DNA of 64,000 bases from CALFUK01 sp964450495 (GTDB lineage: Bacteria; Bacteroidota; Bacteroidia; Chitinophagales; Saprospiraceae), in NCBI GenBank assembly GCA_964450495.1, contig CAYVFU010000010.1:1-64000 (forward strand). Direction: 5' to 3'. Under the pieces are notes generated by a model. The model had not been told where the DNA came from. It made no database searches and worked only from the letters and a program-made list of their open reading frames with translations. Positions 1 to 9,016 of this stretch are shown piece after piece. Both the position numbers and the translations under genes were made by a program. Positions within the stretch are counted from its first letter, which is position 1. Every line of letters begins with the position of its first letter.

Positions 1-8
1 TAGAGGCT

Positions 9-866
9 CTAGTGTGTGTATTGTTTTAGTTCTTCGAAGTGCTTCATTGCAGATTTAAAAATCTCTTTATCAACATTAACTAAAGACTCATCTAAAAATG
101 AAACCAACTGCTCCATAGGCATATTGCCTGTCAATTCATCTTTGGCCATAGGGCATCCTCCAAAACCGTTTATCGCTCCATCAAAACTCCGACAGCCACT
201 TTCATATGCAGCCTTTATTTTTTCTTCCCATGTATCAGGTGTTGTATGTAAATGGGCATTGAACTCAACATCTGGGAACCTTGGAATTAAATTGGAAAAT
301 AAATAGTTGATGGATTCTGGATTAGAAACGCCGATAGTATCGGATAATGAAAACAGTCTTATGCCCATGCTATACAATTGACTGATATACTTTTCTACAA
401 TTGCAACGTTCCATTCATCACCATAAGGATTGCCAAATCCCATGGATAAATAGACAAGTAGACGTTTGTTGTTTTTAATTGTAATTGCTTGTATATCAGA
501 AATGCGTTGCAATGATTTTTCTATTGTCGCATTAGTGTTTCGTAGTTGGAATGTTTCTGATATAGAAAATGGATATCCAAGGATGTCGACTTCATCAAAC
601 TCTACAGCATCATGTGCACCACGTATATTTGCAACAATAACAGAGAATAGGGATTGAGTAGAAGATTTGTCAAGCGCTTTTAAAAGCTTCCCAGTATCAG
701 CCATTTGTGGAATTGCTTTAGGACTTACAAAGCTGCCAATATCTATTCTATCGAAACCAACCGATAGTAAAGCCTTCGCATAGGCAATTTTGTGTTCAGT
801 TGGAATAAATGTTTTGATTCCCTGAAGGGCATCCCTTGGACATTCGATAAGTTTTACGCGATCCAT
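9..866 (-). CDS. mvaB: Hydroxymethylglutaryl-CoA lyase
   Basis: Cleaves HMG-CoA to acetoacetate and acetyl-CoA, the last step of leucine catabolism, in the cytoplasm. The 285-aa length fits the family. The N-terminus carries the catalytic Arg11-Asp12 in RDALQ (the family usually has RDGLQ, so one Gly is Ala here). The C-terminal signature GFGGCPMA carries the expected catalytic Cys near residue 238. HMGL-like TIM-barrel motifs such as FNAHLHTT (metal-binding histidines) are visible. It starts 1 bp after the acyl-CoA dehydrogenase stop, so it is the third gene of a tetR-acd-mvaB operon. A related aldolase-type lyase of the same superfamily is the only realistic alternative. Confidence 0.9.
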   Translation of the reverse strand: MDRVKLIECPRDALQGIKTFIPTEHKIAYAKALLSVGFDRIDIGSFVSPKAIPQMADTGKLLKALDKSSTQSLFSVIVANIRGAHDAVEFDEVDILGYPFSISETFQLRNTNATIEKSLQRISDIQAITIKNNKRLLVYLSMGFGNPYGDEWNVAIVEKYISQLYSMGIRLFSLSDTIGVSNPESINYLFSNLIPRFPDVEFNAHLHTTPDTWEEKIKAAYESGCRSFDGAINGFGGCPMAKDELTGNMPMEQLVSFLDESLVNVDKEIFKSAMKHFEELKQYTH

Positions 867-867
867 A

Positions 868-2034
868 TTAAATTTTAGATCTGTATTCTTTTTTGTCTAT
901 GACAATCTTTGCAATGATTTCTTTGAGTATTTCAGAAGTGCCTCCACCGATCGGACCGAGTCTGCTATCTCTAAACATACGGGCAAGAGGGTACTCTTCC
1001 ATATAGCCATAGCCACCCAAAAATTGCAAACAATTAGTGATTACTTCATCTGCTACTTTTGTTGAATTTAGTTTTGACATGCACGCTTCTTTGACGACGT
1101 ATGTGCCTTTTTGTAATTCTCTAGCAACTGTATAATTGTATGCTTTGATCATGTCCACATCACTTTCCATTTCTGCGATTCGATGTCTCAGTGCTTGAAA
1201 TTTATCTATAGACTTTCCAAAGGCAATTCTTTCTGACATGTATTTCTTGGTATACTCAATAGCATATTCCGCTCTGGCATGTGCATTAATACCCATAATT
1301 AATCGCTCTAAAGCAAAATGTTGCATGACGTAATAAAATCCTTTTCCAGATTCTCCCATTAAATGTGCTTTAGGGATTCGTACATTATCAAAGGCAATCT
1401 CTCCTGTGTCAGAAGCTCTCCATCCTAATTTATCTAACTTAGAAGCACTGACACCAGCTGTGTCTCTGTCAATTAAGAATACGCCCATGGATTTTGGATC
1501 GTCTTCAATATCCATTTTAGCAATGACTATTAAATAATCAGAATACACACCATTTGTAATGAATGTTTTTGATCCATTTATCAGATAATGATCACCATCC
1601 AAAACCGCAGTTGTCCGCATAGCTCCTACATCAGAACCTCCAAATGGTTCAGATATACACAAACAACCAATTTTATCACCATTGATACTGTCTTTCAAAT
1701 AGCTTTGCTTTATCTCTTCTGTACCTTCAGCATTTACATGTGTCATGGCAAGATAAGCGTGCGCCCACATCGCGGCTGCAAAACCTCCAGAATTTACTTT
1801 CTGTAACTCTTCTAAAAAAATAACTGTGTAAAATATATCTAAATCTAGCCCCCCATAAGCTTCTGGATAATTAATGCCAAAGTATCCCATCTCTCCAAAT
1901 TTTTTCCAGATTGTTCTTTCTATTTTACCTTCTTCTTCCCATTTGTCAACATACGGGATGACCTCTTTTTTGAGAAAACTTTGGAGACCATCTCGAAACA
2001 TGTTGTGTTCTTCTGTAAAAAATGAATTGTACAT
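868..2034 (-). CDS. Acyl-CoA dehydrogenase (LCAD/isovaleryl-like)
   Basis: FAD-dependent alpha,beta-dehydrogenation of an acyl-CoA, passing electrons to ETF. The 388 aa cover the three family domains: N-terminal helical (about 1-120), middle beta (CISEPFGGSDVGAM, about 125-235) and C-terminal helical (about 240-388). The C-terminal GGTSEIL motif has Gly where short/medium-chain enzymes keep the catalytic Glu (EGT), as in long-chain and isovaleryl enzymes, whose base sits in an earlier helix; RAEYAIEYT offers candidate glutamates there. The neighbour HMG-CoA lyase suggests isovaleryl-CoA as substrate, which is an inference. It lies 11 bp after tetR and 1 bp before mvaB. Confidence 0.88.
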   Translation of the reverse strand: MYNSFFTEEHNMFRDGLQSFLKKEVIPYVDKWEEEGKIERTIWKKFGEMGYFGINYPEAYGGLDLDIFYTVIFLEELQKVNSGGFAAAMWAHAYLAMTHVNAEGTEEIKQSYLKDSINGDKIGCLCISEPFGGSDVGAMRTTAVLDGDHYLINGSKTFITNGVYSDYLIVIAKMDIEDDPKSMGVFLIDRDTAGVSASKLDKLGWRASDTGEIAFDNVRIPKAHLMGESGKGFYYVMQHFALERLIMGINAHARAEYAIEYTKKYMSERIAFGKSIDKFQALRHRIAEMESDVDMIKAYNYTVARELQKGTYVVKEACMSKLNSTKVADEVITNCLQFLGGYGYMEEYPLARMFRDSRLGPIGGGTSEILKEIIAKIVIDKKEYRSKI

Positions 2035-2045
2035 TTTAATTTGAT

Positions 2046-2702
2046 TTAGAATAGTAAATTTGGTTTAACTAATTTATTGATTGGTTTACCCATTTTTGTG
2101 AGATAAGCTTTACCATAAAATTCTTCAAATGCTAATAAGCCTTTTTCAGTAAAGTGGGGGATGATTGTAGCCCAAATCATTTTTTCAGCTTCTTCTGTTT
2201 TTTTAACTTCTCTAACTGATTGTTGAGAAACCCAATAGTAAGCAACCATCCAAGCGTTAATGGATAATTGTGCATACATACCATTGAACAACTCTGGTTT
2301 TAAATTGCCAATGGATACACCGAATGCAAATGCTTCATTGTTGCGAAGTATGGATACCTCCGACCAAATATTCATAACTCTTCGAATGTGCTTATGCTCT
2401 AAGACAGAACTGTCTCTAAAGATGAATTTGTATCTTCTTTGCAATATTCTGCAAGTGCGGACATCTAGGGTCAAATTAGTAAACGCAGGGAATCCTTTGC
2501 GTTGATCTTGGATGGCTCTTACTTCTTTCACCATGCGAACAACGAGGTCATTGAGAATATGAACTTTATTTTTATAGTGATAAGCTAGATTCCCACGACT
2601 CATCTCACAAGCCTTCGCAATATCTGCGAGGGTCACTTGATGATAACCCAGATCATTAAATTGATCTATTGATATTGATAAAATACGTTGTTTGGTGTTC
2701 AT
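2046..2702 (-). CDS. TetR/AcrR family transcriptional regulator
   Basis: A 218-aa regulator. Residues 1-55 form the TetR helix-turn-helix (TLADIAKACEMSRGNLAYHYKNK), followed by a helical ligand-binding domain I cannot assign. It is first in the operon with the acyl-CoA dehydrogenase and HMG-CoA lyase, so control of branched-chain or fatty acyl-CoA breakdown by an acyl-CoA ligand is a fair inference. A perfect 18-bp palindrome lies 31 bp upstream of its start, over the presumed promoter, which suggests autorepression. The start ATG is preceded by a TATTTTTG promoter box. Confidence 0.88.
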   Translation of the reverse strand: MNTKQRILSISIDQFNDLGYHQVTLADIAKACEMSRGNLAYHYKNKVHILNDLVVRMVKEVRAIQDQRKGFPAFTNLTLDVRTCRILQRRYKFIFRDSSVLEHKHIRRVMNIWSEVSILRNNEAFAFGVSIGNLKPELFNGMYAQLSINAWMVAYYWVSQQSVREVKKTEEAEKMIWATIIPHFTEKGLLAFEEFYGKAYLTKMGKPINKLVKPNLLF

Positions 2703-2714
2703 AGTTACTTAGTA

Positions 2715-2722
2715 CAAAAATA
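2715..2722 (-). promoter_or_regulatory. -7 box TATTTTTG of the tetR-acd-mvaB operon
   Basis: On the minus strand the sequence reads TATTTTTG, matching the Bacteroidota sigma-A -7 consensus TAnnTTTG, 12 bp before the tetR start codon. This implies a very short 5' leader. No convincing -33 TTTG partner was found; the place where it would be expected is occupied by the palindrome at 2733-2750. Confidence 0.45.
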
Positions 2723-2732
2723 GTAATAATAA

Positions 2733-2750
2733 TTAGTCTTTAAAGACTAA
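2733..2750. promoter_or_regulatory. Perfect palindrome, candidate TetR operator
   Basis: TTAGTCTTTAAAGACTAA is an exact 18-bp inverted repeat (9+9). It lies 10 bp upstream of the -7 box of the tetR operon, where a dimeric TetR repressor would block RNA polymerase. The sequence and position are seen directly; binding by the adjacent TetR is inferred. Confidence 0.55.
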
Positions 2751-2884
2751 AGTGCTTTTTTGCAAAAAACAATTGTAAATCAAATGGTTCATTTGTTAAT
2801 TATCTTTTAACTAATGTGTTAAATAACTGACCAAAGAGGTCTTCTCTCGTCTTAAATATGGTGGTTTTGAAATATTCTTTGTCT

Positions 2885-2892
2885 TATATTTG
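2885..2892 (+). promoter_or_regulatory. -7 box TATATTTG before the CotH/lamin-tail gene
   Basis: TATATTTG matches TAnnTTTG and ends 14 bp before the ATG at 2907. A TTTTG lies upstream, but at a shorter spacing than the usual -33/-7 distance, so only the -7 box is claimed. Confidence 0.4.
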
Positions 2893-2906
2893 CATCATTA
2901 CCTTAA

Positions 2907-5900
2907 ATGCCTATGTACCGTACTTTTCTCCTCTTGTTATTGGTGTGCGTTTCTTTAGGCATTGGTTTAGCTCAGAGTTCAATTGATTTTTCAGTTGAAA
3001 GAGGCTACTATACCAACTCTTTTCAACTCATTCTATCTAGTGAAGACCCTAATGCTCAAATTAGATATACACTGAACGGCAAAACCCCATCTCCTTCATT
3101 TGGAAATGTTTATTCCAGTCCATTAACAATTGACGAAACGACAGTTGTTAAAGCACTTGCGCACAGTACATTGGATACGACTAGGGTTGAAGCACATACA
3201 TATGTCTACATTCAAGATGTCATCAATCAGTCCGCAACGACAAGTGGATTCCCTACTGGTACAGGATTTTCAGGCACTATAAAAAATGATGGTACATATG
3301 GCCCTTTGCTTGATGATGCACTTACGGATATTCCATTTATGTCTTTAAGTTTAGATTTGACAGATTACAACTTTATTTATGAGAACAAATCAACCATGAG
3401 GCAAGCACACATCGAATTTTACGATGAACTTGAGTCTGAGAGTTACGACAGAGCTACTGGGGTATCGACCTATGGCAATAGTTCTTTTAGTGCTGGCAAT
3501 GCAAACAAAAAAAATTATCGATTACGATTCCAAGAACAATTTGGTGCTTCTAAGTTTAAATTTGACATATTTGGGGGAGATGCAGCTGAAGAATTTGATG
3601 TGATAGATTTAAGAGCTGGTAGCCAATCTACAATTGACAAAGGAGGTGTGCAAAATATGCACGAGAAAATCATTAAGGACATACAAATAAAATTGAGTGG
3701 CAGTGGTGTGCATGGGAGGTTTGTTCACTTATACATTAATGCTGTTTATTGGGGCGTTTATACCTTAAGCGAAAGACCGACTAAGTCATTTGGTGAATCT
3801 TATTTTAGTGGTGACAAAGATGACTATAACACAATGAAGGGTACTTGTTGTACAGATGTCGCTTTGCCTATAGATGGAACCGATGTTTCTTATGATAATA
3901 TGAAGGCTCAATTAGTGAACTATCCAAATGTTGAGCAATACTTAGACGTAGACCATTTTATTGATTATGTGATGTTGTGTAATTATGGTCCTCATGGCGA
4001 TTGGAGAACGTGGAATACATATGCGATTGACAATCCTACTGCTGGAGAACCGTATCGATTTTTTATGTGGGATCCAGAACCATCACTGTATAATGATTGG
4101 TATTATACCGACTTTCTTGTAGATACTCGGAGTCATGAAGATATATGGCAACCCTTAAAAGCTCACGATGATTTTAGGGTTCGTGTTGGTGATCAGATGG
4201 AGTGTAATTGTGAAGAAGCCGATGGTCCATTAAATCCAACAAATTTCGAAGCTTATTATGATGAAGTTTTTCAACAGCATAAACTTGCTTACTTAGCAGA
4301 AGCGGCTCGATGGGGCGATAAAGACCTGTATAATGAATTTCTAGGTTATAGAGATGATCTTTTGAATACTGGTTGGTTCTATGACAGAAAGGATGACATG
4401 AAAGATGCATATGAAGCAGAAAATTTATACCCTAGTATAGATGCTGTTAATTTTAATCATAATGGTGGCATTGTTGCAAATGGCTTTCAATTAAATTTGA
4501 CCAATCCTAATTCAAACGGGTCAATTAGATACACATTAGACGGTACTGATCCAAGAGCGCCTGGAGGTGCGGTGTCTTCTAGTGCCATTACTTATAGTGG
4601 TACAATCACACTACCCCCCGGTGTACATACAGTTTCAGCAAGAGTTAGAATAAATGGAGTTTGGTCTGCGATGTGTCCTAAGCGTTTTTATGTTGACCAG
4701 GATTATAATAATCTTGTGATAAATGAGATCCATTATAACCCTGTTGATGAAATAACTGCTACGAATGATACATTGAGTGGTAAGAATTTTGAATTTGTAG
4801 AAATCAAGAATTGTGGAGACACACCAATCAACTTATTAGATGTGCAATTTAATAAAGGGATTAGCCTGACAGTAGAAGATCCAATAATTATTCAACCAAA
4901 TCAATTTGTTGTTTTTGCTGATGATGCTGCTTGGTTTCAATATAAATATGGTCTATCTGCAGACGCAGAATATGTGGGTAAGCTTGATAACGGTGGTGAG
5001 AATCTTTGGCTTGTAGATCCAGAATTAAATATTATTGATTCATTAGATTACAATGATAAATCACCATGGCCAGCGACAGCGGATAAAGGCTATTACAGTT
5101 TAGCATTAGCGGAATGTAGCTTAGATAATGCTGATCCTCTTAGTTGGAGTATTCAGTCAGTATTTACCACACCGCGTGCAGAAAACTACTTTACAAATTT
5201 TGGTGAACATCCGTTTTCAGGAATTGTGATAAATGAAATTCACTATAATCCAATGGACAGTATAGTACCTAGTACAGGTGATACTATCAATGGAAGAAAA
5301 TTTGAGTTTGTCGAATTGAAAAATATAAGTACAATTCCAATAGATCTGTCGGGAGCCATTTTTGCCAGAGGTATTGAATATGAGTTTGCGAATGGAACAA
5401 TCATTCAACCTGGTGATTTTCTCGTCCTTGCGGAAGATAAATCTTCATTCAATGACAGGTACGGCTTCCAAGCATTTGACAAATACGATGGCCAACTTGA
5501 TAATGGTGGTGAAACATTATGGTTGGTAAATGACAGCGGAGTCCTTCTTGATGCTGTCACTTATGACGATATATTTCCATGGGATTTTCAAGCGGATGGA
5601 GGAGTTATTGATTATAGTCTTGCGTTAGTTGATGGTACTGTAGATAATGATACATACTTAAATTGGAGTACTCAGTGTAATTTACTTTATACGCCTGGCG
5701 CAGAAAACGACTTAGCTTGCTTTACCGGGCCTAACTATAGTGGACTTACGATTAATGAACTTGATTACATCCCCAATGGTGCAAATGCTTTAGAATTCTT
5801 GGAGTTAGTCAATAATTCTTTTTTACCAATCGATTTAGAGGGTCTACGTTTTTCTACTGGTATTACATATGATTTTAATGGTGGTCAACTTTTGCCTGGC

Positions 5901-7091
5901 CAATACTACATTATAGTTCGAGACTCTGTGCTTTTTCAGAATACATACAATGTTTCAGTTGATGGTAAATTCACTGGAGGGTTAAGCAGCAATGGAGAGA
6001 CTGTCGTCCTAAGAGATCTTTTTGGAAATACAATTGATATTGTCTCATATGGTAATTCTTCACCTTGGACAAGCGAACCTACACAAGGTGTTAAAAGTCT
6101 TGCGCTTATCAATCCAAATCTAGATAATAATGTAGGAGCTAATTGGTGTGTACAGCAAAGCGATCGGACACCAAAAGCACCAAATGTTTTCTCTGATACA
6201 GATAACGACAGTATTATTGATTGTATTGATTCTTGTCCAACACTTGATGATTCATTAATAGGGACAACTTGTGATGATGGTGATTTATGTACAACAGGTG
6301 AAAAATGGGATTCAAATTGTAATTGCTCTGGTGGTACATTTCAAGATACCGATAATGACGGTGTGTGTGATGCAGAAGATCGGTGTAGTGGTATCAATGA
6401 TGGTTTGATCGGCACTGCTTGCGATGACGGAGATCCATGTACAGTAAACGAAGTATTTGACTCAAATTGCCAATGTTCCGGTGGAGTATACATTGACAGT
6501 GATACTGATGGTACTTGTGATGGCCTCGATCAATGTCCTGGATTTGATGATAGTCTCATTGGCCAATCTTGTAATGACAATGATCCTTGCACCACAAATG
6601 ATACGTACAATACAGATTGTGATTGCGCAGGTACTGCTTCTGCTGATTCTGATGGAGATGGTGTTTGTGATGCAATGGACCAATGCCCTAATTTTGATAA
6701 TGCTTTAATAGGCACGCCATGTGATGATGGGATTATCTGTTTTGTTGGCAGTACATGGGATTCAAATTGTAACTGTACAGGAGGCGCTTACGCTGACACT
6801 GACGGTGATAATGTCTGTGATCCATTAGATCAATGCGAAGGATTTGACGACAGCATAGATACCAATAATAATGGTGTGCCAGATGGCTGCGAAGGATGTG
6901 TTGATTATATAGCTGAAACTACTAATTCTCTCATTTCTCAAAATAGAGCTGCCAACATAAGCATTCACTCAAATGGACGAGTTCTAATCGGAGACATAGA
7001 TTATCGAGCAGGACAAGAGATTAATTTTACGGATGGTTTTGAAGTGAAAACGGGGGCAGTGTTTCATGCACATATAGCTCCTTGTAATTGA
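2907..7091 (+). CDS. Secreted CotH-like / lamin-tail / Asp-Cys repeat protein
   Basis: A very large exported protein (1394 aa). A signal peptide ends near residue 22 (LGIGLAQ). Order of domains: chitobiase-like beta-sandwich about 28-105 (IRYTLNGKTPSPSF); CotH-kinase-like domain about 140-430; second chitobiase-like segment about 515-595 (IRYTLDGTDPRAP); three lamin-tail domains starting near 601, 771 and 946 (each begins VINEIHYNP or TINELDYIP); four or more Cys/Asp-rich thrombospondin-3-like repeats of about 65 aa about 1097-1325 (DTDNDGVCDAED; CDDGDPCTVNE); and a terminal beta domain (FTDGFEVKTGAVFHAHI). The terminal piece is not a type A T9SS domain. Probably surface-exposed and calcium-binding, and possibly adhesive; that role is inference from the domains. 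Kinase activity of the CotH part is not established. Confidence 0.85.
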   Translation: MPMYRTFLLLLLVCVSLGIGLAQSSIDFSVERGYYTNSFQLILSSEDPNAQIRYTLNGKTPSPSFGNVYSSPLTIDETTVVKALAHSTLDTTRVEAHTYVYIQDVINQSATTSGFPTGTGFSGTIKNDGTYGPLLDDALTDIPFMSLSLDLTDYNFIYENKSTMRQAHIEFYDELESESYDRATGVSTYGNSSFSAGNANKKNYRLRFQEQFGASKFKFDIFGGDAAEEFDVIDLRAGSQSTIDKGGVQNMHEKIIKDIQIKLSGSGVHGRFVHLYINAVYWGVYTLSERPTKSFGESYFSGDKDDYNTMKGTCCTDVALPIDGTDVSYDNMKAQLVNYPNVEQYLDVDHFIDYVMLCNYGPHGDWRTWNTYAIDNPTAGEPYRFFMWDPEPSLYNDWYYTDFLVDTRSHEDIWQPLKAHDDFRVRVGDQMECNCEEADGPLNPTNFEAYYDEVFQQHKLAYLAEAARWGDKDLYNEFLGYRDDLLNTGWFYDRKDDMKDAYEAENLYPSIDAVNFNHNGGIVANGFQLNLTNPNSNGSIRYTLDGTDPRAPGGAVSSSAITYSGTITLPPGVHTVSARVRINGVWSAMCPKRFYVDQDYNNLVINEIHYNPVDEITATNDTLSGKNFEFVEIKNCGDTPINLLDVQFNKGISLTVEDPIIIQPNQFVVFADDAAWFQYKYGLSADAEYVGKLDNGGENLWLVDPELNIIDSLDYNDKSPWPATADKGYYSLALAECSLDNADPLSWSIQSVFTTPRAENYFTNFGEHPFSGIVINEIHYNPMDSIVPSTGDTINGRKFEFVELKNISTIPIDLSGAIFARGIEYEFANGTIIQPGDFLVLAEDKSSFNDRYGFQAFDKYDGQLDNGGETLWLVNDSGVLLDAVTYDDIFPWDFQADGGVIDYSLALVDGTVDNDTYLNWSTQCNLLYTPGAENDLACFTGPNYSGLTINELDYIPNGANALEFLELVNNSFLPIDLEGLRFSTGITYDFNGGQLLPGQYYIIVRDSVLFQNTYNVSVDGKFTGGLSSNGETVVLRDLFGNTIDIVSYGNSSPWTSEPTQGVKSLALINPNLDNNVGANWCVQQSDRTPKAPNVFSDTDNDSIIDCIDSCPTLDDSLIGTTCDDGDLCTTGEKWDSNCNCSGGTFQDTDNDGVCDAEDRCSGINDGLIGTACDDGDPCTVNEVFDSNCQCSGGVYIDSDTDGTCDGLDQCPGFDDSLIGQSCNDNDPCTTNDTYNTDCDCAGTASADSDGDGVCDAMDQCPNFDNALIGTPCDDGIICFVGSTWDSNCNCTGGAYADTDGDNVCDPLDQCEGFDDSIDTNNNGVPDGCEGCVDYIAETTNSLISQNRAANISIHSNGRVLIGDIDYRAGQEINFTDGFEVKTGAVFHAHIAPCN

Positions 7092-7194
7092 TAAGGAGAT
7101 TTTCCTGTGTAGACTTTTAAATTACATATCAACTGAATGCTGATTGATAAGTTTTTGTATCTACATTACACTCTATTATTCTAAAAAATAATAA

Positions 7195-7713
7195 TTATCG
7201 TTCCGCGTACACTCCATAATATCGAGGTGTTCTATTTCTAAGAAATGGTCGCAAGCCTATTTTATCTGACTTACTGACCCATTTTACTTTATCCTTTATT
7301 GTCCATCCAGATTTTTCCAACAGCCAATCAAATTGCCAGTCTTCAAATTCGTGATAATGTCTATCCCAAGGGTCTGTCTTTGATCTGTAAGCAGGTGCAA
7401 ACCATAGTCTTAATGGTATGGTCAGTACTACTTTTTTAGCGTTTATGTTCTTTAAAACGGAAAATGGATTTAATAAATGCTCGAGAATTTCAAACCCTGT
7501 TACAACATCAAACTCTCCATAATGAGTAAGATCATATTCTAAATCCAAGTCTTCACCTTTTGTGTTGACAATTGAATATCCATTTTCCTTCATTATTTCT
7601 CCAAACGGATTTTCGACACCAAGATCAAGAATTTTTTCTGTTGTGTTTACATTCTTTTTTAGGAACTTCAAGGTATGATTGTACCTATCTATAGGCATAT
7701 TATTTTCGTACAT
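7195..7713 (-). CDS. Class I SAM-dependent methyltransferase (short)
   Basis: A 172-aa protein with a degenerate SAM-binding motif I (KILDLGVENPFG), an acidic strand (VVTGFEILEHL, typical of the Methyltransf_11/23 type) and VVLTIPLRLW as a later core strand. It is shorter than most family members but looks complete. It starts 11 bp after the stop of a GT4 glycosyltransferase on the same strand, so a role in modifying a sugar or glycan precursor is inferred. Substrate unknown. Confidence 0.75.
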   Translation of the reverse strand: MYENNMPIDRYNHTLKFLKKNVNTTEKILDLGVENPFGEIMKENGYSIVNTKGEDLDLEYDLTHYGEFDVVTGFEILEHLLNPFSVLKNINAKKVVLTIPLRLWFAPAYRSKTDPWDRHYHEFEDWQFDWLLEKSGWTIKDKVKWVSKSDKIGLRPFLRNRTPRYYGVYAER

Positions 7714-7724
7714 ACATGTTTTAA

Positions 7725-8915
7725 TTACAGTTTTGAATAAAGATTAATTAGCTCTGTGGAAGTTTCTACCCAATTGTATTTTTCTTTTACAGCATTATAA
7801 CCATTTACTGAATACTGCTCTATTTTTTTAGGGTTATTATACACTTCAAAAATTGAATGTGCTAACTGGTCTGAATTATTTGACTCATAGACAATGCCGG
7901 AGGACGCATCGTTTACAATTCTTGCTATGGGGTTACAATTTGTGACCACAATAGGTTTGCTCATATACATATAATGAAAAAGTTTATGAGGAATAGTATG
8001 GTCTGTGTGTACAGTCTTGAGATGTGGAATCAAACAGATGTCCGCCTCAGCCATGTAAGAGGGTAATTCGTTAGCCAATTGCCAGCCTTCAAAGATTACC
8101 TTTTTTTCTAATTCTAGATTAATGGTAAGCTGCTTTAATTCATCTAGGTTTTTTCCAGTCCCAACAAGCACTAATTTAATGTTTGGAATAATTTTAGAAA
8201 TTTCAGGTATTGCATTTATAACATGTTCTAAGCCTCTGTGGTAATCAAAACCACCGGTGTATAAAAGGATAAAAGCATCAGGATGTTCCATTCTTATCTT
8301 CTTGCTTATTTGTTTTGAAAAAGTATTTCTATTAATGTAATTTGCTACTATCCATAATTTGGACTGGGGTATTTCAAGCTCCATATATCGACCTTTTGCT
8401 TCTTCAATTACTGTGATAATCGCATCGCAATCAGACAACCATTCCTTTTCAGCCCTTTCCCATTTGGGGATAGAAATGAGAAGGTTGCCGGGAAAGGTAT
8501 TTGCAAATTTATAATGTCTTAATGCTTGTGGATAATTTTCATGTAAGTCTGCGACTAGTTTAATTTCCCTTTTAGATTTTTTCTTAGCTAAGATTCCCGC
8601 TTTTACTAAGTATAAGTCATGCGCATGTATAACATCAAGACTGTATTTTTCTATGCCATTTAAGGCTAATTTAGCCCAATAGTGAGAGTAAAAATCAAAT
8701 AAAGTGTTGGTGAGACCTTTCATTTTATTTTTTTTCCACGTACTAATTTTATGCCTTAGAATTTTAGCTCCATGAAAATCCTCTTCTGCTTTTTTGTCTC
8801 CATAGTTAAAACATAAAACGAAGACTTCATGACCAGCATTAATTAGGGATATTACTTCATTCTCCACCCTCATATCTCCAGTGAACTCATTATCTAGAAG
8901 CATTCCTATTTTCAT
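7725..8915 (-). CDS. Glycosyltransferase family 4
   Basis: A 396-aa GT-B glycosyltransferase. The N-terminal domain has MKIGMLLDNEFTGDMRVENEV, and the C-terminal Glycos_transf_1 domain begins around residue 215 (ILLYTGGFDYHRGLE; LVGTGKNLDELK). Retaining GT4 enzymes use nucleotide sugars at the cytoplasmic membrane face. It is co-directional with the methyltransferase (11 bp gap) and divergent from wecB, suggesting a shared surface polysaccharide job. Donor and acceptor cannot be told from sequence. Confidence 0.88.
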   Translation of the reverse strand: MKIGMLLDNEFTGDMRVENEVISLINAGHEVFVLCFNYGDKKAEEDFHGAKILRHKISTWKKNKMKGLTNTLFDFYSHYWAKLALNGIEKYSLDVIHAHDLYLVKAGILAKKKSKREIKLVADLHENYPQALRHYKFANTFPGNLLISIPKWERAEKEWLSDCDAIITVIEEAKGRYMELEIPQSKLWIVANYINRNTFSKQISKKIRMEHPDAFILLYTGGFDYHRGLEHVINAIPEISKIIPNIKLVLVGTGKNLDELKQLTINLELEKKVIFEGWQLANELPSYMAEADICLIPHLKTVHTDHTIPHKLFHYMYMSKPIVVTNCNPIARIVNDASSGIVYESNNSDQLAHSIFEVYNNPKKIEQYSVNGYNAVKEKYNWVETSTELINLYSKL

Positions 8916-8972
8916 GTAATTAATTTTAAGAGATATTGAGAATTTACAACTATAGATAAATTAAATAATATC

Positions 8973-8980
8973 CAAATATA
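8973..8980 (-). promoter_or_regulatory. -7 box TATATTTG for the GT4-methyltransferase pair
   Basis: The minus strand reads TATATTTG, about 57 bp before the GT4 start. It lies back to back with the wecB box at 9005-9012, giving a compact divergent promoter region of about 100 bp. Confidence 0.4.
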
Positions 8981-9004
8981 TAATGATATACTCAACATAT
9001 GACC

Positions 9005-9012
9005 TAAATTTG
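9005..9012 (+). promoter_or_regulatory. -7 box TAAATTTG before wecB
   Basis: Matches TAnnTTTG and ends only 4 bp before the wecB ATG at 9017. If it is used, transcription would begin at or very near the start codon, giving a leaderless or nearly leaderless mRNA. Confidence 0.35.
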
Positions 9013-9016
9013 CTAT

